Shown here piece after piece: positions 19,792 through 29,067 of a stretch of DNA of 64,000 nucleotides. The notes under the pieces are model-generated. The model did no database searches. It saw only the letters and a program-made list of their open reading frames with translations, and was not told the DNA's origin. The stretch is from Burkholderiaceae bacterium (GTDB taxonomy: Bacteria; Pseudomonadota; Gammaproteobacteria; Burkholderiales; Burkholderiaceae). Position 1 is the stretch's first letter, and every line of letters begins with the position of its first letter. Made by a program: the position numbers and the translations under genes. The stretch is from positions 30,675 to 94,674 of the forward strand of contig CANFMT010000008.1 of assembly GCA_947448415.1 (NCBI GenBank). Direction: 5' to 3'.

Positions 19792-21936
19792 ATGATTCAG
19801 CAGTTCAGTAAGAAAAAACTTGCCCTACTTTGTAGCGCAACACTATCAATCATTTCTTCGCCAACCTTGTTGGCACAATCGGCACAAAACACACTCGTTG
19901 TGTCTGGCTCACGCTTTGAGGAAAATCTTAATGAGGTACCGGCAAACGTACAAGTCATTACTCGCGAAGAAATTTCAGAATCAAGCTCTACCAATATTCC
20001 CGACGTACTGTCACAAATTGGCGGACTCAATGTCAGGAATACTAACGGCGGCCAATTAAATCTCGGCGCATCTATCGACATGGGCGGCTATGGTGTGACC
20101 TCCAACAGCACAACCCTAGTGTTGGTAGATGGACAAAAAATTAACCCCATCGACTCCTCCTCTGTATCTTGGGAATCCATTCCCTTAGACTCAATCAATC
20201 GAATTGAAATACTGCATGGAGGCGCCAGCGTTCAGTATGGCAACGGCGCAGTAGGCGGAGTGATCAACATTATCACCAATGGCGGCAAAAAAGATCTAAA
20301 TCAAGTGTCCACAAGTTATGGCAGCTTTAATACGCTGGTAAACAATGCCATCTTCAGAAATACCGTGGAACAAACTACCGTTCAATTAAGCGCGAATACA
20401 GCCAATTCAAATGGCTGGAGACAAAACTCTGCAGCTAATGCATATGCTTTTGACGCGAAAGTAACCCAAGCATTGGGCGGAAAAGATAACGTATATGCCG
20501 ACGTTTTTTACAGCTATTCCAATCAACAAAATCCAGGTGGGGTGGTTGGCCAGGTTGGCCAAGGAGATGCTCAAGCGGCAAAATTTAATAACATAGGATC
20601 TGGTACAAGCGCCAACAACACAGGTATTCGCGCGGGCTTAGCCAAGGAACTGGGAAGCACTTTCAACTTAGAGGTGGACGGTTTTTACAGCAATAAAACC
20701 ACCTTCTTTACCCAGCCCTATTACTCTACAGCAGCTGCAGGCATTGGGGATCCAGATAACTTCCAATATCAATACATCAGCCCATCATTTACCAAATTTC
20801 AAGGCTGGCAAGGCAATTTTACGCCGCGTATTAAAGGTGACTTTGGCTCATTCGGTACCAGTATTTTGGGTTACGAATTCAATAAGGCCAGTCAGTCCTC
20901 CAGCAACAGTTTTAGTTCCGTAATGAATCAAACTGCTGCCAATGTTTATGGTCCGGGAAGCTATAACGGAAGTGTTGCAGCATTGCCACTTCAAGCGGGT
21001 GCTAATGCTAGCCTATATAACCAATCTGTTTATTTCATTCAAAAACTACCCATCACTAATGGCATCGAACTCAATGGTGGTTATCGATATCAAACACAAA
21101 GTGCAACAGCTAGTGGCACAGATATCTGGAGTGGCGCCGCAAATGATAGCCAGACTTACACGGCAAATGCTGGTGATATCGCACTAAACTTCAAATATCT
21201 TGAAGGACAAAGAATTTATATTAAATGGAATCAGTCATATCGCTTCCCAAATATTGATGAATTCTGGGGCTGGTCCAAAAATGGTGGGGGCTCAACCTTT
21301 GGCGGCATCCTCCGACCTCAAACCGCGCAAACATATGAGCTTGGAGGTAATTGGCAAGTACTCAAAAGCAATCTTACTGCTTCTATTTTTACATCGGTTT
21401 CCCAAAATGAGATCATGTACAACCCAACCACTTACATCAATTCAAATTCACCGTACAACATTAATCGCAACGGTATTATTTTTAACGGCCTAACTGCTGT
21501 AACACCCAAACTCTCTCTGGGTGCTGGAGGAACTGTTCAACATGCATTCTATGCAAGTGGCCCATATCAAAATCAAGCTATTCCTCAGGTGCCAAATGTA
21601 TTGCTTAATGCCAGGGCAACATATTCCCTCACCAGCAATTGGTCTGTTGGTGGAGTAGTAAATTATGTAGGTAGTCAGCACTATGACGCCTCACCTGTTT
21701 ATTACAATTCCTTAGCGATAATGCCCTCCTATACTGTTGCCGATATTTACACTAACTATAAATATGGCAATTGGGAAACGCGCCTCACTATTAAAAACGT
21801 AGGCAATTCTTCATACTCAACATATGGAGGCTATGGTTTTGTTACTGGCCCTAATAGCAATAACGCCAATAATTACTTCTATTACCCGAACGATCCCAGA
21901 TCGGTATTTGTTAGCGCGAAATATACATTTAACTAG
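19792..21936 (+). CDS. btuB: TonB-dependent receptor, BtuB-like cobalamin transporter
   Basis: The 714-residue outer-membrane protein starts with a signal peptide (KKKLALLCSATLSIISSPTLLAQS, cleavage near residue 29). Next comes a TonB box NTLVVSGS, strikingly close to that of E. coli BtuB. The plug domain follows (about 45-165, with ILHGGASVQYGNGAVGGVINI) and then a 22-strand-type barrel. It imports corrinoids using TonB energy. The cobalamin riboswitch in its leader supports the substrate. The last residues are YTFN, so the usual terminal aromatic is penultimate. No btuCDF or tonB genes are in the window. Confidence 0.93.
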   Translation: MIQQFSKKKLALLCSATLSIISSPTLLAQSAQNTLVVSGSRFEENLNEVPANVQVITREEISESSSTNIPDVLSQIGGLNVRNTNGGQLNLGASIDMGGYGVTSNSTTLVLVDGQKINPIDSSSVSWESIPLDSINRIEILHGGASVQYGNGAVGGVINIITNGGKKDLNQVSTSYGSFNTLVNNAIFRNTVEQTTVQLSANTANSNGWRQNSAANAYAFDAKVTQALGGKDNVYADVFYSYSNQQNPGGVVGQVGQGDAQAAKFNNIGSGTSANNTGIRAGLAKELGSTFNLEVDGFYSNKTTFFTQPYYSTAAAGIGDPDNFQYQYISPSFTKFQGWQGNFTPRIKGDFGSFGTSILGYEFNKASQSSSNSFSSVMNQTAANVYGPGSYNGSVAALPLQAGANASLYNQSVYFIQKLPITNGIELNGGYRYQTQSATASGTDIWSGAANDSQTYTANAGDIALNFKYLEGQRIYIKWNQSYRFPNIDEFWGWSKNGGGSTFGGILRPQTAQTYELGGNWQVLKSNLTASIFTSVSQNEIMYNPTTYINSNSPYNINRNGIIFNGLTAVTPKLSLGAGGTVQHAFYASGPYQNQAIPQVPNVLLNARATYSLTSNWSVGGVVNYVGSQHYDASPVYYNSLAIMPSYTVADIYTNYKYGNWETRLTIKNVGNSSYSTYGGYGFVTGPNSNNANNYFYYPNDPRSVFVSAKYTFN

Positions 21937-22057
21937 TCCCTCTTCCTGCCCCTGGTTCAAGCGCTGAAGAAAAAGGGGGGATTAGGGTAATTTGGCTCGA
22001 TACCATTAGCAGAACCCTCAAAAGACCAGTCCCGTTACCTGAGGCTACAATGCCAAT

Positions 22058-22345
22058 ATGAGTGAATTAAACCCACCTCCTCAAAGCGACAACGAATCTG
22101 ACCTGGACTCACTTTGCGTCTCTGTTGAACGCCTATCGGAAAAAATCGCCTTAATTGGTGAGGCGGTAAAAAACTTAAATCAAAATCGAGCCCAACTAGA
22201 GGGTAAGATTGATGATGCTCATAAACGCGTTCAGCGCATTTTGAGTCGCCTTCCAGAACAAGGCGATGGCCGTCAACTAAACTTGCTCGGCGAACCTATT
22301 CCACCAACCAACTCAGAGGACGACAGTGAGCCAACAACGCATTGA
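22058..22345 (+). CDS. Small coiled-coil protein upstream of zapA
   Basis: The 95-residue acidic, hydrophilic protein has a central heptad-like helix (about 18-65, VERLSEKIALIGEAVKNLNQ) and disordered ends. It overlaps zapA by 20 bp. Position and coiled-coil character resemble ZapB-like or TIGR02449-type proteins found next to zapA in other proteobacteria, so a role at the division ring is reasonable but unproven. No signal peptide or membrane segment. Confidence 0.72.
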   Translation: MSELNPPPQSDNESDLDSLCVSVERLSEKIALIGEAVKNLNQNRAQLEGKIDDAHKRVQRILSRLPEQGDGRQLNLLGEPIPPTNSEDDSEPTTH

Positions 22346-22679
22346 AGTAACTCTTGCTGGTCAAAAGATCACTCTAGCAACCAGTACTGAGCATGAACCA
22401 CTATTGCGTGCAGCATGTGTCTTGGTTGACGAGCAAATTCAGCTCGCTATAGGTGGGGGCAATCGCAGTATTGAGCGCGCCAGCATGATGGCAGCCCTAA
22501 AAATTGCGGGCGACCTCATTACGCTTCAAAAAAATCAAACGCAGCAAAGTACTTCTTCTAATGTCAGCCCCGATGAAGTGACTCGTCTTCAAAGTCAAAT
22601 TCGCGAGCTAGAAGATCAAGTAGATTCTTTGATGCAAACCCTTTCCCTGCCTGGTTCGCCAAGGCCAATAGTTCCTTGA
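22326..22679 (+). CDS. zapA: Cell division protein ZapA
   Basis: ZapA cross-links FtsZ filaments at midcell. The 117-residue protein has the typical N-terminal beta hairpin (IEVTLAGQKITLATS), the LLRAACVLVDEQI helix and a C-terminal coiled coil (TRLQSQIRELEDQVDSL). The start codon at 22326 is GTG or nearby, lying inside the preceding gene. The 6S RNA begins at or just before its stop codon, the same neighbour seen downstream of zapA in many proteobacteria. Confidence 0.9.
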   Translation: MSQQRIEVTLAGQKITLATSTEHEPLLRAACVLVDEQIQLAIGGGNRSIERASMMAALKIAGDLITLQKNQTQQSTSSNVSPDEVTRLQSQIRELEDQVDSLMQTLSLPGSPRPIVP

Positions 22680-22859
22680 ACCGATGCGCAAGCATCCGGA
22701 ACGATCTTTACCTTGTGGGCGTGAGCGTTTCGAAGGTTCACAGTGCCAACTCAGACTTGGTCACTCCCTGAACCTCTTAATGCACCCGAAGCAGAGTAGC
22801 CGTTCCACCTTGAACCTTAGGGTTCAGGATGACGGCCTAGCGGCCAAGGCGGGGAATTC
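22670..22859 (+). ncRNA. ssrS: 6S RNA
   Basis: 6S RNA imitates an open promoter and holds sigma-70 RNA polymerase in stationary phase. The 3' arm CCTTGAACC...GGGTTCA...GCGGC is nearly identical to E. coli 6S RNA. The ends pair (AGTTCCTT at 22670-22677 with GGGGAATT at 22851-22858), giving about 190 nt. The 5' end overlaps the zapA stop codon and the 3' end touches the next ATG, so exact ends are approximate. Synteny with zapA supports the call. Confidence 0.9.
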
Positions 22860-23678
22860 ATGTTCCTAAGTGATATTGCGATGCTGATGTTGTGCGGCGC
22901 CATTTCAGGATACCTAGCTGGTTTATTAGGCATTGGAGGCGGCATGATTTTAGTTCCCTTCATGATCTTGGTTTTCAATCACCTAGGCTTTAATCAGGCA
23001 GTAATTGTGCACATGGCCATTGCGACAGGCATGGCTACTATTTTGTTCACTACTACCTCCGCAATTTGGGCGCATCATAAACATGGTTCCATTGATTGGA
23101 AATTGGTAGCCGCACTAAGTCCTGGAATGATTTTTGGCGGACTGATTGGTGGCAGCGAATTATTTGAGGCACTCAAGACATCTTGGCTCTCACTCTTTTT
23201 TGCCATTTTTATTGTCTACACCTCTATTCAGATGCTTTTAAATAAAAAACCTACAGCAGGCAGAGACTTGCCTGGTCCAGTAGGTTTATTTTCTTTTGGT
23301 GCGTTTGCTGGAGGGCTCGCTAGTCTTGTGGGTGCCGGAGGCGCATTTATCACCGTACCTTTTATGCTTTGGTGTAACGTAAAACCACACAATGCTATGG
23401 CTAGCTCATCTGGCTTAGGCCTCCCAATTGCAGCGTCCGCAACGATAGGTTATATGTATGGTAGCTGGGGTAATCCAAACCTACCTGCAGGCTCACTTGG
23501 ATTTGTTTATCTACCGGCAGTTGCCTGCATCGTCTCCGTCAGCATATTCACTGCACCATTAGGTGCCAAGATGGCCAGAAAACTCAATGTTACTCAGCTC
23601 AAACGAGTTTTTGGAGTGATTCTCTTAATGCTTGCGGCCTTCATGTTCAACGAAAGCCGCAAGGCATTTGGGTTTTAA
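22860..23678 (+). CDS. TauE/SafE family permease
   Basis: The 272-residue protein is an inner-membrane permease with about eight hydrophobic segments and the family repeats (GYLAGLLGIGGGMILVP and FAGGLASLVGAGGAFITVP) in each half. Members export or import small anions such as sulfoacetate, sulfite or acetate; substrate cannot be assigned. The ATG lies directly at the 3' end of 6S RNA with no visible Shine-Dalgarno, and the stop abuts the convergent malonyl-CoA ligase gene. Being next to a malonate operon, it might carry malonate, but it is on the opposite strand. Confidence 0.85.
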   Translation: MFLSDIAMLMLCGAISGYLAGLLGIGGGMILVPFMILVFNHLGFNQAVIVHMAIATGMATILFTTTSAIWAHHKHGSIDWKLVAALSPGMIFGGLIGGSELFEALKTSWLSLFFAIFIVYTSIQMLLNKKPTAGRDLPGPVGLFSFGAFAGGLASLVGAGGAFITVPFMLWCNVKPHNAMASSSGLGLPIAASATIGYMYGSWGNPNLPAGSLGFVYLPAVACIVSVSIFTAPLGAKMARKLNVTQLKRVFGVILLMLAAFMFNESRKAFGF

Positions 23679-25202
23679 TTAACTCGTATATTGCTGACGC
23701 AAAATATTCTTTTGCACTTTGCCCATCGCATTACGAGGTAAGTCAGAAACAATTTCTAAGCGCTTCGGTATTTTGAAATTTGCAATTTGCGTCTTCAAGC
23801 TAGCAATCATGCTTTCCGCATTTAACTTTGCACCAGCTTTAGGCACCACAACTGCCATAACCGCCTCACCAAAATCTGGGTGTGGAATACCAATTACGGC
23901 ACTCTCATCCACGCCTGGCATATCGTCAATAAAACCTTCGATTTCTTTTGGATAAACGTTGTATCCACCAGAAATGATTAAATCTTTACTTCGCCCAACG
24001 ATGCATAGGTAGTCTTTTGGAGCTTTGCCGCCATTAGCATCACCACCCCAACGACCTACATCACCCGTTTTAAACCAGCCATCTTGTGTAAATTCCTCGG
24101 CTGTTTTTTCTGGCATGCGCCAGTACCCCTTAAATACATTCGGACCTTTAACCTGAATACCGCCAATTTCATCTACTTTGCATGGCTTATTGTCTTCGTT
24201 GACTACGCGCACTTTTACACCGGGTAAAGGTAATCCAACTGAACCACCAACACGCTTGCCTTTATAAGGGTTAGAGACAAGCATGACGGTTTCACTCATT
24301 CCGTATCGCTCCAAAATGGGCTGACCTATGACTTCTTTAAATGTATTAAAGGTTTCAGTTAGCAAGGGAGCGGATCCAGAAATAAATAGGCGCATATTGC
24401 GCGTGACTTTTTTGTCAAAGCCTTTATCGGCTAGCAAGCGAACATAGAAGGTTGGTACGCCCATCATTACTGTGGATTGAGGCATATGCTTGATTAATTG
24501 AGCAGTATCTAGGCGTGGCAACCAAATCATTTTGCTGCCATTGATGAGCGCTCCGTGGGCTGCTACAAATAAACCATGTACATGGAATATTGGCAAGGCA
24601 TGCAATAAAACATCGCCCTTTTTCCAACCCCAGAACTTTTGCAAGACTTGCGCATTGCTGCCCAAGTTTTTATGCGTCAGCATGGCGCCCTTGCTACGAC
24701 CGGTAGTACCTGAGGTATACAGAATCGCCGCAAGATCATCGTCTTTGGCCGGAACGGTTTTAAATTGATCACTCAACGAAGCTGCGCGATCCAATAAAGT
24801 ACCGGTGCGATTTTCATCTAATGTAAAGACATGCTTAGTACCAGCCTTGGCAGCAACTTTAGCTACCCAAGAGAGGTTCTTGCTACTACACACCACAACT
24901 GCAGGCTCTGCATTCTCAAGGAAATATTGAATTTCTGCTGATTGGTAAGCAGTGTTGAGCGGCAAATACACATAGCCAGCGCGAATGGTTGCCAAGTAGA
25001 GAAAGAGAGCCTCAGGAGATTTTTCAACCTGGACGGCTACTCGCGCACCCTTAGGCAGCTTAAGGCTTACCAGTAAATTAGCTAATTTTGCTGTCGCTGC
25101 CTCTAGGTCTCCCCAAGAGTAATAGAGGCCATCGTGCGTCTCAAGAGCGCACGCTTTTTTATCCTTTGGAAAACCTTTTTCCAATAGTGAATACAAATTC
25201 AT
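23679..25202 (-). CDS. matB: Malonyl-CoA ligase
   Basis: This acyl-adenylating enzyme activates malonate to malonyl-CoA. The ATG at 25202 (MNLYSLLEKG, 507 residues) is preferred over one 6 codons upstream. It shows the P-loop-like AILYTSGTTGRSKGAM, the ERYGMSE motif with the arginine typical of malonyl/methylmalonyl-CoA synthetases, FKTGDVG, and the C-terminal lysine motif PRNAMGKVQK. It is the last gene of a matA-bug-matB minus-strand operon, 38 bp after the Bug gene. Context makes malonate the likely substrate. Confidence 0.88.
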   Translation of the reverse strand: MNLYSLLEKGFPKDKKACALETHDGLYYSWGDLEAATAKLANLLVSLKLPKGARVAVQVEKSPEALFLYLATIRAGYVYLPLNTAYQSAEIQYFLENAEPAVVVCSSKNLSWVAKVAAKAGTKHVFTLDENRTGTLLDRAASLSDQFKTVPAKDDDLAAILYTSGTTGRSKGAMLTHKNLGSNAQVLQKFWGWKKGDVLLHALPIFHVHGLFVAAHGALINGSKMIWLPRLDTAQLIKHMPQSTVMMGVPTFYVRLLADKGFDKKVTRNMRLFISGSAPLLTETFNTFKEVIGQPILERYGMSETVMLVSNPYKGKRVGGSVGLPLPGVKVRVVNEDNKPCKVDEIGGIQVKGPNVFKGYWRMPEKTAEEFTQDGWFKTGDVGRWGGDANGGKAPKDYLCIVGRSKDLIISGGYNVYPKEIEGFIDDMPGVDESAVIGIPHPDFGEAVMAVVVPKAGAKLNAESMIASLKTQIANFKIPKRLEIVSDLPRNAMGKVQKNILRQQYTS

Positions 25203-25240
25203 TTGAACCTCAAATCCCAAGAGTTTTGTTTAAAAATTTC

Positions 25241-26227
25241 TTAATCTAATTTCGCGCCAGAAGCCTTGGCTACTGCAGCCCAACGCTTGATATCCGCATT
25301 GACAAACTTTCCAAATGCATCACCAGAAAGATTGGGTGTATCAGAACCATTATTAGTCCAGATGGTTTTTAGCTCTGGAGTATTGATAGCTTTTTGAACT
25401 TCAGCAATCATCTTATCAATAATCGGCTGTGGCGTGCCTTTAGGAGCAAACAAACCATACCAAGTAGAAACTTCATACCCCACCAAGCCCGCTTCAGCAG
25501 CAGTAGGAAGATTTGGAAACCCTGGGGCACGCTTTTGAGATGCAACTGCTAAAGCAACAATAGAGCCATTTTTGATTTGCGCTGCTGAAGAACCCAAGCC
25601 ATCAAACTCAATGTCCACTTGACCCGCGATCAGATCTTGCATTGCTGGTCCAGCGCCACGATATGGGATATGGGTAATAAAAGTTTTAGTCAACATCTTA
25701 AACTGCTCACCAGCCAAGTGATGCGAAGAACCATTACCAGCACTGGCGTAATTAAATTTTCCTGGGTTCTTTTTCAGAAGCGCAATGAACTCCTTGAGAT
25801 CCTTAACTTGAACATTCTTGGGGTTGACCACAATTACCTGCGGTGGATTAGCGACCATAGCAACAGGTACAAAACTCTTTTCGATGTCGTAATCGAGGTT
25901 TGGATACATTGCAGGCGCAATAGCATGATGTGCGGCACCCATGAAAAAGGTATAGCCATCAGGAGCAGCTTTGGCAGCAATAGAGGCGCCCAAAGTACCG
26001 CCAGCACCACCACGATTATCAATGATGATTTGCTTACCCAACTGTTTGGTTAATTGAGCCGACAAAGGTCTGGCAAAAGCATCAGTACCGCCACCTGCTG
26101 GAAACGGGACAATAAAAGTAATCGGTTTTGTTGGCCACTCTTGTGCACACACCGCCAATGGCGCTGCGCAAATAAGGAAAAACGCTTTCTTAAGACTTAC
26201 CGCAAGGCTTGAATGCTTAAACATCAT
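25241..26227 (-). CDS. Bug/TctC-family periplasmic solute-binding protein
   Basis: The protein starts at the ATG at 26227 (MMFKHSSLAV), preceded by a strong GGAGGAG ribosome-binding site, and has about 328 residues. It begins with a signal peptide ending near AVCAQ. The mature part has the Bug/TctC signature PITFIVPFPAGGGTDAFARPL and the DNRGGAGG ligand loop. It binds a small carboxylate, probably malonate given the flanking matA and matB genes. No TctAB membrane partner is nearby, so it may be an orphan receptor or use a distant transporter. Confidence 0.9.
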   Translation of the reverse strand: MMFKHSSLAVSLKKAFFLICAAPLAVCAQEWPTKPITFIVPFPAGGGTDAFARPLSAQLTKQLGKQIIIDNRGGAGGTLGASIAAKAAPDGYTFFMGAAHHAIAPAMYPNLDYDIEKSFVPVAMVANPPQVIVVNPKNVQVKDLKEFIALLKKNPGKFNYASAGNGSSHHLAGEQFKMLTKTFITHIPYRGAGPAMQDLIAGQVDIEFDGLGSSAAQIKNGSIVALAVASQKRAPGFPNLPTAAEAGLVGYEVSTWYGLFAPKGTPQPIIDKMIAEVQKAINTPELKTIWTNNGSDTPNLSGDAFGKFVNADIKRWAAVAKASGAKLD

Positions 26228-26260
26228 TGTCTCCTCCACATACTATTTTCATAGCTATAC

Positions 26261-26273
26261 ATTCATTATGAAT
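26261..26273. promoter_or_regulatory. Palindrome upstream of the Bug gene
   Basis: ATTCATTATGAAT is a perfect palindrome around a central T, flanked by ATAC and ACAA. It lies about 35-45 bp before the Bug start in a 151-bp spacer after matA, so it could be a secondary operator or part of a promoter. Confidence 0.35.
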
Positions 26274-26378
26274 ACAACTTTACACAGTTTGCTGGATCTT
26301 AACGCCCAGTTTATTGCATCCGATCTCAAAGTGAGCCTCTTTGGACTCTACCCAGAACATCTCCTCCTAAATTCTTTA

Positions 26379-27683
26379 TTAGGGGGCCATTAAGCGCCCT
26401 ACTGTTCGTGAGTAGGTAATTTCGCCATTAGCAAACTTCTCATGATTCTCTTCAACGCTACCTAAGTCATAAAGATAGTTGACCATTAATCCAGCAGATT
26501 GGCGCAAGCCTTTTCGAGACAAGTCGCCAGCCCAGTTCACTAAATGAAGTTTGGCGCCATTTCCCATGTGGAACTTAGCAACAGGATTACCATTGCGACC
26601 GGTTGAACCCAAGCCTAAATAAATACTCACCAAACAAAGTAAAGCTGCTTTTTCTTTTTCAGAGGCCAAGTCAGGATGCCATCCAGAGCTGAGTTTTTCA
26701 GTCCAAGGATGGGTGTCTAGTTTTAATGTTGCCAAAGCCTGATCTCTAGCAATTTTTATATTTGGTTTTAGTCGTTCAACTGGAACATCCTCACCTAAGT
26801 GAGCGCCAGCAGATACCCAATCCATAAATCCCGGAATGGGTGATAACGTTACAAAAGTCTTAATGCCAGGAAATTCTGCATGTAACTGTACGGCTACACG
26901 CTTGATCAAGAAATTACCCATTGAAACACCACGAAGACCAGACTCGCAGTTACTAATTGAGTAAAACACAGCTACCTTATATTGGGATGGCTGATCTACT
27001 GTTTCAGCCCTCTTGTCCACCAAGGGGGTGATCACCGTTGGAATCTCTGGCAGCAGGGCTACCTCTACGAAGATTAAGGGCTCACTGGGTAGTTGTGGAT
27101 GAAAGAAAGCAAAGCAACGGCGGTCGGGCTGTAAGCGTCTACGCAAATCATCCCAACCATCAATGGCGTGCACAGCCTCGTGCTGTATCAACTTCTCCAA
27201 AACCTCCGCTGGAGACTTCCAATCGACACGATGCATCTTCAAAAATCCAGGATTGAACCAAGATGAAAGAAGGTGGCGCATATCAAAATCGACTGCAGTT
27301 AGCTCAGGCTTCTTCTCAAGTATTTGCAATAGATCACGACGCATCTGCACTACTGCAGCAGTACCCTGGCTAGCGCGATTAAGTCGGCGGAAAAATTCTT
27401 GTCTTGGAGATTCGGAAGCTTTTTGCAATCGGATATAGTTACGCGCATTCGATTCAGCAGCAAAATTTTGCGCTGCTTTCAATACTACATCTGCTTGAGG
27501 ATTTAACTTCTCAAACAAGTAAGTAAAAAATGGTATGTGTTGATCTTTAGCCAACTTGTGATAGTTATTCACTACATCGTCAGCCATACTGACAGCGTTT
27601 GACTCCCCCCGTTCTGAAATCAAACGTTTGATGGCATTGTTTGCCTTAGAGAGATTACGAGCTTTTGCTAACTTTTCAAGCAT
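26379..27683 (-). CDS. matA: Malonyl-CoA decarboxylase
   Basis: The 434-residue protein matches the MLYCD/MatA family (GNAT-like catalytic domain after a helical N-terminal domain). Recognisable parts are WFNPGFLKMHRVDW, VEVALLPEIP, YSISNCESGLRGVSMGNFLIKRV and the C-terminal FHMGNGAKLHLVNW. It converts malonyl-CoA to acetyl-CoA and CO2. It heads the malonate operon with the Bug gene and matB. An operator-like palindrome TTGTATACAT lies about 87-96 bp upstream. Confidence 0.93.
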   Translation of the reverse strand: MLEKLAKARNLSKANNAIKRLISERGESNAVSMADDVVNNYHKLAKDQHIPFFTYLFEKLNPQADVVLKAAQNFAAESNARNYIRLQKASESPRQEFFRRLNRASQGTAAVVQMRRDLLQILEKKPELTAVDFDMRHLLSSWFNPGFLKMHRVDWKSPAEVLEKLIQHEAVHAIDGWDDLRRRLQPDRRCFAFFHPQLPSEPLIFVEVALLPEIPTVITPLVDKRAETVDQPSQYKVAVFYSISNCESGLRGVSMGNFLIKRVAVQLHAEFPGIKTFVTLSPIPGFMDWVSAGAHLGEDVPVERLKPNIKIARDQALATLKLDTHPWTEKLSSGWHPDLASEKEKAALLCLVSIYLGLGSTGRNGNPVAKFHMGNGAKLHLVNWAGDLSRKGLRQSAGLMVNYLYDLGSVEENHEKFANGEITYSRTVGRLMAP

Positions 27684-27769
27684 GCGGTCTTTTCAAAAAA
27701 TGATCTGGCAAAAATTGGTTGAAATCCAATGCATTACTAAGCACAGGCGAATTAATTAACATAATCAAA

Positions 27770-27779
27770 TTGTATACAT
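27770..27779. promoter_or_regulatory. GntR/FCD-type operator candidate upstream of matA
   Basis: TTGTATACAT is one mismatch from the perfect palindrome TTGTATACAA, a form known for MatR and other FadR-subfamily GntR regulators. It sits in the 107-bp spacer between matA and lgt. No gntR gene is adjacent, but a matching perfect site exists beside the GntR gene at 54638. Confidence 0.5.
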
Positions 27780-27790
27780 GCAAGACCGAG

Positions 27791-28573
27791 TTAGGACTTA
27801 TTGCGATGCAGCATGAGATAAGTTCCAAACAACATCATCGGCACGCAAAGCCATTGACCCATAGATAACCCAAGTCCCAGGAGACCTAAAAAAGAATCTG
27901 GTTCACGTGCATATTCCGCCAAGAAGCGACACAACCCATAACCAACTAAGAAAAAGCCAGATATCTGACCAACGCGACGAGACTTGCTTGCGTAAATCCA
28001 CAAAACAATGCCAAGTAAAACGCCTTCACCTAGCAATTGGTAAATTTGAGAGGGATGCCGCGGAATAGAGTCGACCATTGGGAATACCATGGCCCAAGGG
28101 AGATCAGTTGGCCTTCCCCATAATTCACCATTAATAAAATTGCCTAAGCGGCCAAAAGCCAAGCCAAAAGGCACTAAGGGGGCCACAAGATCACTCACTA
28201 CAAAAAAAGTAGTTTTACGTTTTTGGGCAAACCACCACAAAGCCACCAATACCCCCAATAAACCGCCATGAAAGGACATGCCGCCCTCCCATATTTTGAA
28301 TATATCCAAAGGATGTGCAAGGTAATACCCAGGCATATAGAACAAGGTATAACCCAAACGACCCCCAAGAATCACGCCTAAAACTCCAGCGAACAATAAA
28401 TCTTCAAGGTCTTTATAGGTCCAGCCCATTGCTTGATAGCGTGGCATCCGAAGTCGTAGACGTCCAAGCAATAAAAATTGTGCGAACGCCATGAGATACA
28501 TCAAGCCATACCAATGAATCGCAAAAGATCCTATGCGAATAGCGGCAGGATCAAACTGAGGATGTATCAGCAT
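27791..28573 (-). CDS. lgt: Prolipoprotein diacylglyceryl transferase
   Basis: Lgt attaches diacylglycerol to the lipobox cysteine of prolipoproteins at the inner membrane. The 260-residue protein has about seven membrane segments, the N-terminal [12 protein letters not shown] segment with its conserved histidine, [10 protein letters not shown], and the Lgt signature [13 protein letters not shown]. It is followed 5 bp after the holC stop region on the same strand, downstream of pepA and holC. Confidence 0.96.
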   Translation of the reverse strand: MLIHPQFDPAAIRIGSFAIHWYGLMYLMAFAQFLLLGRLRLRMPRYQAMGWTYKDLEDLLFAGVLGVILGGRLGYTLFYMPGYYLAHPLDIFKIWEGGMSFHGGLLGVLVALWWFAQKRKTTFFVVSDLVAPLVPFGLAFGRLGNFINGELWGRPTDLPWAMVFPMVDSIPRHPSQIYQLLGEGVLLGIVLWIYASKSRRVGQISGFFLVGYGLCRFLAEYAREPDSFLGLLGLGLSMGQWLCVPMMLFGTYLMLHRNKS

Positions 28574-28578
28574 GAGTA

Positions 28579-29043
28579 TTAGCTTTTCGATTGGTCAAAG
28601 TTAAATAACTCATGCCCTAAATCGCGATAAGCCTTATATCGATTGCGCCCCGCTAAACGCTCAGCCTCATTTACTGTAACCACTTCAACAATTCTAGGGA
28701 ATCTAGCAACTAAGGCGGGTACATCAGCGGGCATGCGCATGCCTAGATGAATCATGACATCAGCATGAGGAATATTACTCAGAGCTGAGGAAGCAAAGTC
28801 ATCGGTCAATACGATAGGTGTTTCTGATGCCGCTTCATCTTCAATAAAACAGTGCGGCAAGAAATCAGTCTTACTAAAAGACCAAAGTAATTCATCTAAC
28901 TTTTTAAGATCAGGCTTCTCGCCCACCATGACAATCTGGCGAACGGGTTGACCCTCAGGCGTAGAGCTCCAAATCTTACGCGTTAAGCGACAGGCATATT
29001 CCAACTTATCGCTAACATTGCTGTGAAAATCTATGCGCGCCAT
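28579..29043 (-). CDS. holC: DNA polymerase III chi subunit
   Basis: HolC links the clamp loader to single-stranded DNA-binding protein at the replication fork. The ATG at 29043 ([20 protein letters not shown]) is preferred over one two codons upstream, giving 154 residues. The pattern of an N-terminal FHSN...KLEYACRL..K and a C-terminal [16 protein letters not shown] agrees with the family. It sits between pepA and lgt, the common pepA-holC order. Confidence 0.9.
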   Translation of the reverse strand: MARIDFHSNVSDKLEYACRLTRKIWSSTPEGQPVRQIVMVGEKPDLKKLDELLWSFSKTDFLPHCFIEDEAASETPIVLTDDFASSALSNIPHADVMIHLGMRMPADVPALVARFPRIVEVVTVNEAERLAGRNRYKAYRDLGHELFNFDQSKS

Positions 29044-29067
29044 AAACAACCAATCAATCCAATTAAC

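Noticed and set aside
26357..26384. CTCCTAA/TTAGGGG pairing after matA as a terminator
   Set aside because: The stem overlaps the matA stop region, and no T-run follows on the minus strand; the operon probably continues to the Bug gene.
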